This document shows, piece after piece, positions 17,068 through 26,193 of a DNA stretch of 64,000 bases (positions are counted from its first letter, which is position 1; every line of letters begins with the position of its first letter). The notes beneath the pieces are model-generated. The model was given only the letters and a program-made list of their open reading frames with translations. It did no database searches and had not been told where the DNA came from. Origin of the DNA: UBA5078 sp040384465 (GTDB taxonomy: Bacteria > Pseudomonadota > Gammaproteobacteria > Pseudomonadales > Pseudohongiellaceae); the NCBI GenBank assembly GCA_040384465.1, contig JAZKJF010000012.1:62001-126000 (forward strand), given 5' to 3'. Position numbers and translations under genes: made by a program.

Positions 17068-18411
17068 TTACTTGGAGCTGGTCTCGACGACTCCCAGCTT
17101 GTTTGCCCACCACGGAGTGATGGCAGGCAGAACAGTCAGCGTCCAGATCACGACCCATGCCGTCAACGGCATGAGCTGTGTCAGCTCAGGGAACTGAGCC
17201 ACCGTGATCACGGCCAGCACCACCGGAATCACACCGGTCTCACGCACCGCTGTCATGAACAATTTTTCTTTCATGTTCAAGTTTGTCGGCAACAGAGAAA
17301 TCATCACGGCAACCGGACGTGCGATAACCATGAACAAGATGGATACCAGAAATCCCATCACGGCAGTATCAGCCAAATCGCCCAGGGATACGAAAGGTCC
17401 TACCATCATGAAGATCATCGGCTTGGCGATACTTTCGATCTTGATCTCCATGGTATGCAGAGTCTTCTGGAAAGCATGGTTGTTGTGATTGTAGTTGGCG
17501 AGAAGACCAGCGATAAACGCGGCCAGGAAGCCGTTGCCGTGAATGGACTGCGCGAGTACAAACGTTATCAGCGGAACCGCGAGCACAATCGCGAAATCGT
17601 AAGCAGTTTCAGCCTCACCTGTGTTGTGGTGGTGCGTGGACTTGTATTTCTCGTAGCTGTACATGAAACCCCAGCCGATGACACCCGCAATGGTACCAAA
17701 CAGGAACTGACGGCCCAGGCCCAGCATGTTCTCTGCGCTGAACAATCCTGTGGTCAACGCTGCAGTGGTGTCCACTGAAGTACCGGCCAGAATCATCACA
17801 GCAAGTGCGCCGACGAAGATCGCACCCACCGCATCATTCACCGCACTTTCAGCAATGGAAAGGCCGGCAAGACGTTTGTACTGGTCCTTGAAGACAATCT
17901 TTTTCAATGTCGGAATCAACGCGGCCGGATCCGTTGAACCGATGATGGCGGCCAGCAGCGCGGCGGTCTTGCCATCCAGGCCCAACAGCAGCAGGAGCGG
18001 AAACATCACGAAGAAAGTGATCAGGTAGCCCACCAATGCAATCATGATGGTCGGGTAGGCGATCTTGAGGAAGTCGAGACGCTCTACTTCGTCGCCACCT
18101 CCTTTGAGGATGATCGCAGCCAGTGCCGTACACAACACCACAGCAATCATGATCTGCGGAGCAATCGGGGCGAGTGCATCATGCAGCACGATACCGACCA
18201 ACAATTGCAGCGTGAAATTCGGAAACACTGTGCCTTCGGCCAACTTACTGCAGGCCCAGCCAAACACCAGAAACAGACCAATACACCAGAGGGTCTGGGC
18301 AATAGCAGCCTCAGCGCCGGGCAGGTGAGCCAGATGTTCAAGGATCTGTGGTGCAACCAGATTGAGCAGGAATGCACCCACAAACAAACCAACAATTTTT
18401 GCGTAATTCAT
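17068..18411 (-). CDS. CPA-type Na+(cation)/H+ antiporter
   Basis: 447 residues from the ATG at 18411 (MNYAKIVGLF), where the membrane-embedded sequence begins; the longer open frame to 18561 runs into the neighbouring GGDEF remnant and was rejected. Around 12 hydrophobic helices are present. The ion-binding motifs of the Na_H_Exchanger family are visible: GSTDPAALIPTL in helix 5 and LSIAESAVNDAVGAIF in helix 6. The FQKTLHTMEIKIESIAKPMIFMMVG stretch forms the later core. It exchanges Na+, Li+ or K+ for protons at the inner membrane; specificity is not readable. The Shine-Dalgarno is weak (AAGAAG). It is divergent from the GGDEF pseudogene and convergent with the DUF3365 gene. Confidence 0.88.
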   Translation of the reverse strand: MNYAKIVGLFVGAFLLNLVAPQILEHLAHLPGAEAAIAQTLWCIGLFLVFGWACSKLAEGTVFPNFTLQLLVGIVLHDALAPIAPQIMIAVVLCTALAAIILKGGGDEVERLDFLKIAYPTIMIALVGYLITFFVMFPLLLLLGLDGKTAALLAAIIGSTDPAALIPTLKKIVFKDQYKRLAGLSIAESAVNDAVGAIFVGALAVMILAGTSVDTTAALTTGLFSAENMLGLGRQFLFGTIAGVIGWGFMYSYEKYKSTHHHNTGEAETAYDFAIVLAVPLITFVLAQSIHGNGFLAAFIAGLLANYNHNNHAFQKTLHTMEIKIESIAKPMIFMMVGPFVSLGDLADTAVMGFLVSILFMVIARPVAVMISLLPTNLNMKEKLFMTAVRETGVIPVVLAVITVAQFPELTQLMPLTAWVVIWTLTVLPAITPWWANKLGVVETSSK

Positions 18412-18438
18412 AGCAGCGATTCTTCTTGTTAAAGTATT

Positions 18439-19156
18439 TTGACGGACAGTGACCGGGCTAAAAGCCCCGGGAACACTAGCCATTTTCGCCAGCAGCGTCA
18501 ACAAAATCCGTACCGATTCCACCCTATCGTCAATGTCTGCAACAACCGTCCTGTCGAACAAAGGGGTCAGGCAGACGATTTACTTACCTCTTATATTGAG
18601 TTCAAGGAATCCTCAAAACAGGCCTACCAACTCCTTTTGATTGAAGGAATCAAGAAAGAAACGCGGCTGCAGTATCAAGCCAATCACGACCAGCTGACGG
18701 GTCTGTATAACCGCGCCGGACTCAGCGTGCGGCTTGAACAGCTTCGCCAGAGCACAGCCTCGACCCCAATCAGCCGGTTGATGTGCGATGTGGATGACTT
18801 CAAGACAATCAATGACACACGTGGTCATTTTGCAGGTGATGAGGTATTGATTGAGGTCGCCAGACGTCTTCGCAACAGCATCCGTGATGACGATACCGCT
18901 GCTCGTCTGGGGGGGTGACGAGTTTGTGGTGCTGCTCAACAATAGCGACAGCACCACTGTGGATGCCATAGCGCAGCGTATTCTGCAGACGATGGCACAA
19001 CCTTTCCATGGCAGTTTGGGGGAAAGCCGCATCACCATGTCTATCGGCATTGCCGACCTGGGCGCCGATGCAGACCCGCAATCGGCATTCAACGCAGCCG
19101 ATACGGCGTTGTACCGGGCCAAGCACGCAGGCAAGAACCGGAGTGTCCGGGCGTAG
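18439..19156 (+). pseudogene. diguanylate cyclase (GGDEF) gene, frameshifted at a G7 tract and probably 5'-truncated
   Basis: The first frame encodes NHDQLTGLYNRAGL, MCDVDDFKTINDTRGH and AGDEVLIEVARRLR, then ends with RLGG at a stop (18916-18918). The frame starting inside the same region continues directly with WGGDEFVVLLNN...ITMSIGIADLG...ADTALYRAKHAGKNR to 19156. Removing one G from the seven-G run at 18909-18915 restores a single GGDEF domain with LGGDEF intact. No convincing start or sensor domain precedes it; the 5' part overlaps the antiporter promoter, so the gene seems N-terminally truncated. Either a true pseudogene or a homopolymer sequencing error. If intact it would make cyclic di-GMP. 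Confidence 0.85.
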
Positions 19157-19207
19157 AGTTCTGTTTCAAACCACAGGCTTCAAACTACAGACTTCTAACT
19201 ACAGGCT

Positions 19208-19789
19208 TCAAACTTCCTCTGGCGCCTTGCAGCGCGGATCGCTGTTCTGAATGCCTTCGATCACTTCACGGGTAATCGCAAGCGGATCGCAACCGTGGCC
19301 CGTCTCACACACAAAATCCCACTGCGGCTCGGCCTTCACGTGACAGCCAAAGCAGTTGCCGCCAAAGCGATTGATCACATCCGTAAAGCCGCGACTCACA
19401 ACCGTGGAGCCAGCCTCGCTGACCTGCAATTCAAAGAACTCCCAGTCGTTCGTCACTGGGCTGGTGCCAGGTGCCAGTTTTACCATCACTTCAGTAGGCA
19501 CCAGTTGTACGACGGAACCTGCCGGATACACCGCGCCTGTCTCCGAACTGGCGGCGGCCACTGTCGCATCCAGATTGCCCAGCAGATTGTCGACGAAGAA
19601 ACCACGCACCGCCGTCATGGTCGTCAAGCAATCAAAGCTGGTAGCGTCGACCTGCAACGGCTGCTCTGTCGCGGCCTTGAGCTGAGTGACACCAAGCCCG
19701 AGAGTCAGCACAGCAATGCCGAGTGCAGCACCGATGCGAAGGCGGGAAGGCTGTTTTTTTAATGCCGAATTGACTGAAGAGCTGGACAT
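19208..19789 (-). CDS. secreted single-CxxCH protein of unknown function
   Basis: 193 residues with a signal peptide (hydrophobic GAALGIAVLTLGLGV, about 20-34, cleavage near LKAA) and one c-type haem motif CFGCH (146-150) followed by a Cys-bearing tail (FVCETGHGC, DPRCKAP). The cysteines at 54 and in the tail may form disulfides in the periplasm. I recognise no family beyond a cytochrome-like binding motif. It lies 82 nt downstream of the MarR-type regulator in the same orientation, with a 14-bp perfect palindrome between, so regulation by that protein is plausible. An oxidative-stress link is inferred only from the regulator type. Confidence 0.7.
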   Translation of the reverse strand: MSSSSVNSALKKQPSRLRIGAALGIAVLTLGLGVTQLKAATEQPLQVDATSFDCLTTMTAVRGFFVDNLLGNLDATVAAASSETGAVYPAGSVVQLVPTEVMVKLAPGTSPVTNDWEFFELQVSEAGSTVVSRGFTDVINRFGGNCFGCHVKAEPQWDFVCETGHGCDPLAITREVIEGIQNSDPRCKAPEEV

Positions 19790-19849
19790 GATGAATTCCT
19801 TCTAACGTCTGATGATTATGAATACCGAACCTGACAACTTGTGCGATTG

Positions 19850-19863
19850 TATCGCATGCGATA
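19850..19863. promoter_or_regulatory. 14-bp perfect palindrome, candidate MarR/OhrR operator
   Basis: TATCGCATGCGATA is a perfect palindrome located between the regulator gene stop (19872) and the start of the CxxCH protein gene (19789), about 60 nt upstream of that start. MarR-family dimers bind palindromes of this size. It does not match the classic TACAATT-type OhrR box, so the binding partner is an inference. Confidence 0.45.
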
Positions 19864-19871
19864 TAAATAAT

Positions 19872-20330
19872 TCAATCACTCTTCTGATCGGCTACCGCTT
19901 GCAGATGGGCCAGAAAATCATCCAGCTGCTTCTTCAACAGAATGCCTTCCTGCAAGGGATAGCCAGCGCGCTTGAACAGCTGTTCGGGGATGCAGGCACA
20001 CTTGCTGCGCAACCCTTTTCCCTTCGCCGTGAGCACCACGTTGACGACACGTTCATCTTGATCCGCGCGCTGGCGCTCCAGAATTCCCAGTAATTCGAGA
20101 CGCTTGAGCAAAGGTGTCAGCGTGTTGGTAGCCAGCTGCGCCCTGCTGCCAATGTGGGAGACCGAGCAAGGCGCGTCCTCCCACAAGATCATCAGCACGA
20201 TGTACTGCGGATAGGTAATTCCGAGCGGTTCAAGCAGGGGTTGGTACAACCTCGTCACCAGGCGCGAGGCCGCGTAGAGCGGAAAGCACAGCTGCTTGTC
20301 GAGTTGCAGATAATCGGTATTGGTCGTCAT
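19872..20330 (-). CDS. MarR-family regulator, OhrR-like
   Basis: 152 residues. The N-terminus LDKQLCFPLYAASRLVTRLYQPLLEPLGITYPQYIVLMILWE follows the OhrR pattern, including the peroxide-sensing cysteine at position 15. The winged helix (about 55-100) contains SHIGSRAQLATNTLTPLLKRLELLGILER and the wing arginines in QRADQDERVVNV. A second cysteine pair occurs in KCACIPEQL (about 112-116), as in two-Cys OhrR proteins. OhrR normally represses an ohr thiol peroxidase; none is present nearby, so the target may be the secreted CxxCH gene downstream or lie elsewhere. Confidence 0.85.
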   Translation of the reverse strand: MTTNTDYLQLDKQLCFPLYAASRLVTRLYQPLLEPLGITYPQYIVLMILWEDAPCSVSHIGSRAQLATNTLTPLLKRLELLGILERQRADQDERVVNVVLTAKGKGLRSKCACIPEQLFKRAGYPLQEGILLKKQLDDFLAHLQAVADQKSD

Positions 20331-20379
20331 GGTTGCCTTGTTGAATGCGGAAACGCCATTTGTTAAAGAGTATAAACAC

Positions 20380-22650
20380 TCATGGAACCAGGCGCACCGG
20401 CATTGTCATCGCACCGTTTCCTGCCGAATCCCACGCAGCAAAGCGCACCCAGGCCTGCCCGCCCGCCGGGAACGGAATCTCGAAGGTATGACTGCCAAAG
20501 GCTGGCAGGTGCGTCGCCGACATCACGACACTGCTGGTCTGCTGGCCATCGCCATAAACGACTTCGACAAAATCCAGAGGAAAGGTCCACTCCACCTCCG
20601 CCCGCAGCGTACGCTCAGCGCCACTGCCAGAGTATTCATGTGAGGGAATCAGCACTTCGCCCGAGGTGACGAAATATTCCCCGTTCTCCAGTGCATTGAT
20701 GATCGGAGAGTAATCTTTCCCGGTGGGCAGTTCGTCCAGCGGCAGATAGGTCACCGGACCATTGGCGTAGATATCATCACCTGGCGCCTTGAAGTAGGTC
20801 TCGGTGATTGCCAGCAATGACTTCGGCTGCAATCCGCTTCCCACCAGCCAGTTGTTCATGTCATCCAGCAGCGGTATCACGCGAAAATCCGACAGCCGCT
20901 TCTCCGAGAGATCAGAGCCCATTCCCCAGCGCCAGCCGACGCCACGATAACGATCATTGAGGAACTGAGCAGACTCCGCCACCGCATCGGGATAGCCGGT
21001 GGAACCCTTGGTGCGCGGATGCGGCATATAGATCAGCATGTCCTCCGCCTCCACCATCGTCATGATGTCCTCGGCGCTGCCGATGTTGTACATCTTGCCG
21101 TACTCGGGATGCTCCGTGACCAGCGGTGTACCGGGCGCCCTTCCATCGACGTAATACACCGGGTGCGAGAACAACAGATCCCAGTGCCCTCCGAGAATGT
21201 TGCTGTTCTCCATCTGCGGCATCACCATGAAGTCGGCATCGGAATGCCGCTCCGCGCCCTCGAACAACCAGTGTTGCTCCTGCAGCTGCGTCTCTTCACG
21301 CGGACGATCCACCGGCCCCGCGATATTGATGCCGGCCGAACGAATGACTTCGAAATCCCGCAGGCGCGTATCGATGCTGCCACTGGCAATCAGGTTGCGC
21401 CCCATGTCGGTGTGATAGTGACTGCCCATCACCTTGTAGCCATCCAACGCTTTATAGACATCGTGATGCGTGAAGGCCAATGCCTGCTCGAAAGTCTCAT
21501 CGACGCTGGCAGCAGACGGGAAGAAGTAGCCCACCATCTGCTGCTGCGAACCGGGTGGCGCGCTGTAGAGCGACCAGTTGGCCATATAACGCTCGACGAC
21601 TTCCTGCTCACCCTGTCGAATGCCGATGCTGAAGGAATCGTCACTGTCCTTGCGGTACCAGTTGTACCCCACATTGATCTCAACCTCCCGCGCCCAGAAA
21701 AAAGTGTGGGGAGGAGGGAAAGCGGCAATGCTGCCGCCGTTGGTGTGAGCCACCAGCAGGCGATTGGCTGCCGTGATGGGCACGGGGTTCTGATTCACCG
21801 GGCCGGCCAGCGCATAAGATTGCAGTTGTGTACTGGTATCACGCCAGACGACGGCTGCGCTGTCGTCCGGGTCGGGACCTTCGAGGTCCAAGCCGGAAAG
21901 GCCGACGTCGTACTTGTACGCGACCGAGGGCAGTTGTGTGGCGGCCAGCACTTCCGTGCGGATGAGGTTGGTGCCTTCATATACCGTGAGCGTGAGCGCA
22001 CCGCTGAACGACCCTAGCGTCACTCCGGGAAAACTGACTTCTACGCGCGCGCCATCGGAGATCACTTCGCAACCACTCACGTCGTAGTCGATGCTGCCAC
22101 GTCGTACTTCTTCAGCAGTGCGTGGCAAGCCTGGTTGATTGGCGACTCCGTCTGCTGGCGGTGGATTGCCTGTGCTGATCTCTTCGCGCAGATCGAGCGG
22201 GGCATCCCAGAACACATCCCATTTGTAGCGGTCCACCACATCGGCGGTCAGCTCCACACCGAGATCGCGCAGAGGTTCGAGCTGCTGATTGCTGATCCGG
22301 CGCAACCCTTCGACGATAGTGAATTCGATGCGGGCATCGGTGAGCAGGGTTTGCCACGCCGCTCTGCCTTCACGCACCTGCAGCGACTGAATGATCGGCT
22401 CGCCCGCGACGATGGCCAGCTGCATCTGCAATTGCTGATTGCCTGTCCCGTTCCACAACAGTTGCGGCCCCGTCGCGGTGTTACTCACGGCGATGCCGGA
22501 GGCGGAGTCATAGCTGCCGAGGTCGCAACTGACGGACTGGGCCTGTGACGATTGCGCCAGCAGAAAGATTGCGATACCGCAGCCCACCAGCAGCGCGCTC
22601 CTCCCGCCCTTGGTCATTGATTCAGGTGCTGAACAAGCATCGTGCTTCAT
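20380..22650 (-). CDS. large secreted protein, CehA/McbA (PHP)-like metallohydrolase candidate
   Basis: 756 residues from the ATG at 22650, which has GAGGAGA 8 nt upstream; earlier start codons overlap that RBS. The signal peptide has the core ALLVGCGIAIFLLAQSSQA. The N-terminal half is beta-rich with no assigned family. The middle carries histidine pairs spaced as in PHP metal sites: FTHHD, GSHYHTDMG, FSHP and MPHPRTKG. The C-terminal NGEYFVTSGEVLIPSHE followed by beta strands resembles the end of CehA/McbA-family metallohydrolases. Hydrolysis of a phosphoester or carbamate-like substrate is possible; the assignment is tentative. It stands alone between the MarR gene and the TSP3 gene. Confidence 0.55.
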   Translation of the reverse strand: MKHDACSAPESMTKGGRSALLVGCGIAIFLLAQSSQAQSVSCDLGSYDSASGIAVSNTATGPQLLWNGTGNQQLQMQLAIVAGEPIIQSLQVREGRAAWQTLLTDARIEFTIVEGLRRISNQQLEPLRDLGVELTADVVDRYKWDVFWDAPLDLREEISTGNPPPADGVANQPGLPRTAEEVRRGSIDYDVSGCEVISDGARVEVSFPGVTLGSFSGALTLTVYEGTNLIRTEVLAATQLPSVAYKYDVGLSGLDLEGPDPDDSAAVVWRDTSTQLQSYALAGPVNQNPVPITAANRLLVAHTNGGSIAAFPPPHTFFWAREVEINVGYNWYRKDSDDSFSIGIRQGEQEVVERYMANWSLYSAPPGSQQQMVGYFFPSAASVDETFEQALAFTHHDVYKALDGYKVMGSHYHTDMGRNLIASGSIDTRLRDFEVIRSAGINIAGPVDRPREETQLQEQHWLFEGAERHSDADFMVMPQMENSNILGGHWDLLFSHPVYYVDGRAPGTPLVTEHPEYGKMYNIGSAEDIMTMVEAEDMLIYMPHPRTKGSTGYPDAVAESAQFLNDRYRGVGWRWGMGSDLSEKRLSDFRVIPLLDDMNNWLVGSGLQPKSLLAITETYFKAPGDDIYANGPVTYLPLDELPTGKDYSPIINALENGEYFVTSGEVLIPSHEYSGSGAERTLRAEVEWTFPLDFVEVVYGDGQQTSSVVMSATHLPAFGSHTFEIPFPAGGQAWVRFAAWDSAGNGAMTMPVRLVP

Positions 22651-22780
22651 GTCATCGCTCTCCTCTTTGCTCCGCATCATTCACAGAACAAGACTCTTGA
22701 AATTATTATTGAGCTGTTTAACGTCGATGCCGGGAGGATAAAAGCTCTCCTCCGGGAAGTCTATCAGCGAATTTTCAGGC

Positions 22781-22812
22781 AAAAAAAAGCCCGGAGGAGA
22801 CCCGGGCTTTTT
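22781..22812 (-). terminator. rho-independent terminator of the TSP3-protein gene
   Basis: On the minus strand AAAAAGCCCGG, a short loop and CCGGGC are followed by a run of eight T. It lies about 22 nt past the stop at 22834. Confidence 0.88.
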
Positions 22813-22833
22813 ACAACCAGACTAACTCAGCGC

Positions 22834-24033
22834 TTACTTCTTGCCGAATGAAGACTTGGCTACAGTGCTTTGCAGCGCGCCTTTCGCGGCATCAGTAATG
22901 CTGCCGGCAGCCAGCAGGCTGTTCAGGGTTTTGCCCACACAGCTTGTGTACTGACCGTGGTTCTTGGCACCGACTTTACAATCAACCGAGGCGGCAGTCG
23001 TGATGTCGGCAATAGTCAACCCATTGGTCAGCAAGGTGTTAGCTACGTTCGAACCGTTTCCGTCGATGGTGACAGTGGCTGACAGGTCAGAATTGTCATT
23101 CAGATCCGCGTTGTTGCCTACGCCATCGCCATCAGTGTCAGCAGATTCACTGGCGTTGTTCGGGAAGACATCGCCATTGTTGCCTACACCGTCGCCGTCA
23201 GAATCTGTGGATTCGGCTGGATTGTTGGGGAATGCATCGCTGTTATTGCCGACACCGTCACCATCAGAATCAACAGACTCATTGGCATCGTTGGGGAAAG
23301 CATCTTCAGCATCGGGAACGCCATCGCCATCGGCATCTGGCTCTGTAGGAATCTCACCGGAAAGAGAGTCGATACGCCCGCCGTATTGCCACTGCTCATA
23401 CACGCCAGTCTGGGAGTTGTAGTAGTAATCATAGTTCCAGACCTGACCTGTCAGGCTGCCGCTGTCAATGTCAGCTTGCGTCGGAAACTGCGGAAACGAA
23501 TTGACATCCAGAACGAGGTTCAACGCATCGCTGTAGAAGTAGAGCTGAACTTGCTTTTGCTCGTTGGTTTGACCGTCGTACTTTTGCGTATAGATGCCAA
23601 AGTAAACCTGTTCGAAGTCGCCATACGATTGTTGATAGTCAATCTCATAGTTACCTGCGTAGCTATGGCTGTAAGTCAGACCTGCCTCATCCACGGTGAC
23701 CAGTGAGGAGTGTGCAATGCCTCCCTCGGAGTCGAAAACAACCACTTCTATGGACTGAATGCTGTTGTACCACTCCGCTTGAGACTGTATATAGCCGTAG
23801 TAGTCGTTATAGTTATTGGTGTAAAAATAGTCCGGAGAGCTGGTATCTGCTTCATAAGTGATAGTCGCGACATAGCGATCACCGTATTCTACGTGACTCA
23901 ACGTGTTGGAATTGTTTGAGTAGTTGTAGGTGGAGTCGATCACGCCCGACACCGTGAACTCAGCGGCCAGCGTTGCCTGAGTCGCTGCCATGCTCAATGC
24001 GCCGATCGCAATTGCCAATTTGGTCTTATTCAA
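22834..24033 (-). CDS. secreted protein with thrombospondin type-3 calcium repeats
   Basis: 399 residues. The signal peptide (MNKTKLAIAIGALSMAATQA) ends at TLAA. The first 215 residues are Tyr/Asn/Gln-rich beta sequence of no family I recognise. At about 230-310 there are four Asp-rich TSP3 repeats of the form DxDGDGVxxxxDxFPN, which bind Ca2+. A C-terminal domain with two cysteines (DCKVGAKNHGQYTSCVGK) follows. The start codon is TTG at 24033 with AAGGGG upstream; no ATG alternative is near. Probably an extracellular or surface protein stabilised by calcium; function unknown. It is monocistronic with its own terminator. Confidence 0.75.
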   Translation of the reverse strand: MNKTKLAIAIGALSMAATQATLAAEFTVSGVIDSTYNYSNNSNTLSHVEYGDRYVATITYEADTSSPDYFYTNNYNDYYGYIQSQAEWYNSIQSIEVVVFDSEGGIAHSSLVTVDEAGLTYSHSYAGNYEIDYQQSYGDFEQVYFGIYTQKYDGQTNEQKQVQLYFYSDALNLVLDVNSFPQFPTQADIDSGSLTGQVWNYDYYYNSQTGVYEQWQYGGRIDSLSGEIPTEPDADGDGVPDAEDAFPNDANESVDSDGDGVGNNSDAFPNNPAESTDSDGDGVGNNGDVFPNNASESADTDGDGVGNNADLNDNSDLSATVTIDGNGSNVANTLLTNGLTIADITTAASVDCKVGAKNHGQYTSCVGKTLNSLLAAGSITDAAKGALQSTVAKSSFGKK

Positions 24034-24212
24034 AATTTGCCCCTTTTATTTTTTAAATACCTGCTGGAATTGCAGATTTTGCGAACACTATCACATTCCA
24101 TTTTTTCTTCTTTATAAATATCGGATAACAGTTAGGTTTATTCCCGTTTTTACCCGGTTTCCAATAATTTTGGAGACATCGATTGATGCAAAAGCCATGA
24201 CTCCCGTCGAAA
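24034..24212. promoter_or_regulatory. AT-rich leader of the TSP3 gene
   Basis: 179 nt between the MFS gene stop and the TSP3 gene start, visibly richer in A/T than its neighbours. It must hold the promoter of the TSP3 gene. No operator or small gene can be assigned. Confidence 0.3.
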
Positions 24213-25442
24213 TCATGATTCTTTAATAAATCGATAGCGCCATAGCAGACTCACTATGGCCAGATTCAAGACGGCCAACCCGGCAATTGACGGTAGCAGA
24301 AACTCCGCATCGCCCACTGTCATGACCCAGGCAGCGAGCATCGGCGCCAAAGCTTGCGCCAACAACGTTGGCCGTGCCAACCTCCCCATGACACGCGCAT
24401 AACGATCAGGACCAAAGAAGATCAGCGGCACGGTGCCACGCGCAATCGAGAACACACCATTGCCTGCACCGTACAGGACAATCGCTATGCCCATGATGGC
24501 GAAGCCGGTGGCGAGCAAGGTCATGCCGACAGCAATCAGGAGGACGGCAAATGTTAGTGTCCACAAGGGATGATGACGACCGCGATTGGACATCTCTACA
24601 ATTCTGCCCACTACCTGCGCCGGACCAATCAGTGTGCCCAGCAGCACCGCATTCTCCAGCGTCACGCCATGTGTTTGCAGTAACGTCAGCAAGTGAATCG
24701 TCAGGATTGAAAAGCTGGTGCCCGCCATCACGAAGACGCCTGACACAATCAGGAAGAGTCGACGTTCGTGTGCCGAAAAAGTCAATGTTGCCGACGCCGC
24801 AGTCGCGTTCGGCAGTGCCGCTCTGGGAAAATGACGGGGAATCATTGTCAGCACCAACGGCAAACATACCAGCAGTTGAATGGCCGCGTAGCCAAAGAAT
24901 GCACCGCGCCAACCAAGATTGGCCGCAAACCAAGCGGAGAGTGGCCAACTGATAGTACTGGAGAATCCCGCCCACAAAGTCAGTCCGGTGATGGCGGAGC
25001 GCGCACGCTCCCGATAGATCTGCCCGAGCGTGGCAAAAGCAGCGTCGTACAAGCCTGCTCCCATGCCCAACCCGATGATGACCCAGCCAGCAATGAAAGC
25101 TGGCAAGTTCGGTGCAAAGCCTGAGACCACCAACCCGACAGCGAGCAGCGGACTGGAGACAGCCAGGACGAAGCGCCCTCCCCGTCGATCTATGGTGTTG
25201 CCGACTCGCGGTGAAACGATCCCTGACACCAGCAGGCCGACCGACAATGAGCCGATGATCCAGGGCAATGGCCAGCCTGTATCCGCTTGAATGGGAGCGG
25301 CGACGACAGTCAACAGATAGAACGAACCACCCCAGGCAAAAATCTGCACAATGCCCAATGCACAGACAACCGCCCAGCGTGGTCTGACGCCTGTGCTTGC
25401 GTCCGCCTCGACGTCGTCATCCGCATTCGACTGATTGTTCAA
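24213..25442 (-). CDS. MFS transporter in the arsenic operon
   Basis: 409 residues with twelve predicted membrane helices and typical MFS loops (GNTIDRRGGRF after helix 2, NRGRHH in the central half). As the third gene of arsR-arsH-MFS it probably exports an arsenical; MFS arsenite or organoarsenical permeases (ArsK or ArsJ types) are known, but which type this is cannot be told by eye. The start is TTG at 25442 overlapping the arsH stop as TTGA, so it is translationally coupled to arsH. No arsB, acr3 or arsC gene is in the window. Confidence 0.8.
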   Translation of the reverse strand: MNNQSNADDDVEADASTGVRPRWAVVCALGIVQIFAWGGSFYLLTVVAAPIQADTGWPLPWIIGSLSVGLLVSGIVSPRVGNTIDRRGGRFVLAVSSPLLAVGLVVSGFAPNLPAFIAGWVIIGLGMGAGLYDAAFATLGQIYRERARSAITGLTLWAGFSSTISWPLSAWFAANLGWRGAFFGYAAIQLLVCLPLVLTMIPRHFPRAALPNATAASATLTFSAHERRLFLIVSGVFVMAGTSFSILTIHLLTLLQTHGVTLENAVLLGTLIGPAQVVGRIVEMSNRGRHHPLWTLTFAVLLIAVGMTLLATGFAIMGIAIVLYGAGNGVFSIARGTVPLIFFGPDRYARVMGRLARPTLLAQALAPMLAAWVMTVGDAEFLLPSIAGLAVLNLAIVSLLWRYRFIKES

Positions 25443-26152
25443 AGAGCTGCCTGCAGAGACACGCGCTTGCTCAATTCTTCAGCCGACTCTTTGCGTTCGC
25501 TGTAACGATCCGTCAAGTAGTCAGACACATCCCGAGTAAGCAGCGTGAACTTGATCAGCTCTTCCATCACATCCACCACACGGTCGTAATAAGGCGAGGG
25601 TTTCATGCGATCGGTCTCGTCGAATTCCTGAAAGGCTTTGGCCACAGAGGACTGGTTAGGAATGGTGAGCATGCGCATCCAGCGCCCGAGCACCCGCAGT
25701 TGATTCACCGTGTTGAAACTCTGGGAGCCTCCGCACACCTGCATCACCGCCAGCGTGCGGCCCTGGGTCGGGCGCAGTGCGCCAAGCGCCAGTGGAATCC
25801 AGTCGATCTGCGCCTTCATCACCGCGCTCATGGAGCCATGCCGCTCCGGGCTCGTCCACACCTGGCCCTCGGACCACAAGGTCAGCTCGCGCAACTCCTG
25901 GACTTTCGGATGATCAACCGCCGCACCATCGGGGAGTGGCAATCCCTGAGGATCAAAAACGCGGGTTTCAGCACCCATCTTTTGCAGCAGCCGTTCGGCC
26001 TCCAGCGTCAGCAGACGGCTAAAAGAGCGCTCGCGCAGCGAGCCATAGAGCAGGAGGATGCGTGGTTTGTGGTCGGAGTGACTCTCGTAGAGCTTATCCG
26101 CGCGGGGAACCTGGAACAGCTCATCAACGACATTGGGGGTACTGGCTGGCAT
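25439..26152 (-). CDS. arsH: ArsH, NADPH-dependent FMN reductase of arsenic resistance
   Basis: 237 residues from the ATG at 26152 (GAAGGAG upstream); a TTG one codon earlier is less likely. ArsH flavoproteins oxidise trivalent organoarsenicals or reduce quinones and metal ions. Flavodoxin-like signatures: LLLYGSLRERSFSRLL (FMN phosphate loop), WTSPERHGSMSAVMKAQIDWIP, VCGGSQSFNTVNQLRVLGRWMRM. Length and motif order are standard for ArsH. It lies 41 nt after arsR and overlaps the MFS gene start by 4 nt. The arsR-arsH spacer contains repeats of TGCATTAAAA-like sequence. Confidence 0.92.
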   Translation of the reverse strand: MPASTPNVVDELFQVPRADKLYESHSDHKPRILLLYGSLRERSFSRLLTLEAERLLQKMGAETRVFDPQGLPLPDGAAVDHPKVQELRELTLWSEGQVWTSPERHGSMSAVMKAQIDWIPLALGALRPTQGRTLAVMQVCGGSQSFNTVNQLRVLGRWMRMLTIPNQSSVAKAFQEFDETDRMKPSPYYDRVVDVMEELIKFTLLTRDVSDYLTDRYSERKESAEELSKRVSLQAAL

Positions 26153-26193
26153 CAAGACGCTCCTTCAATGCACTATTTTTAATGCGCATTTTT

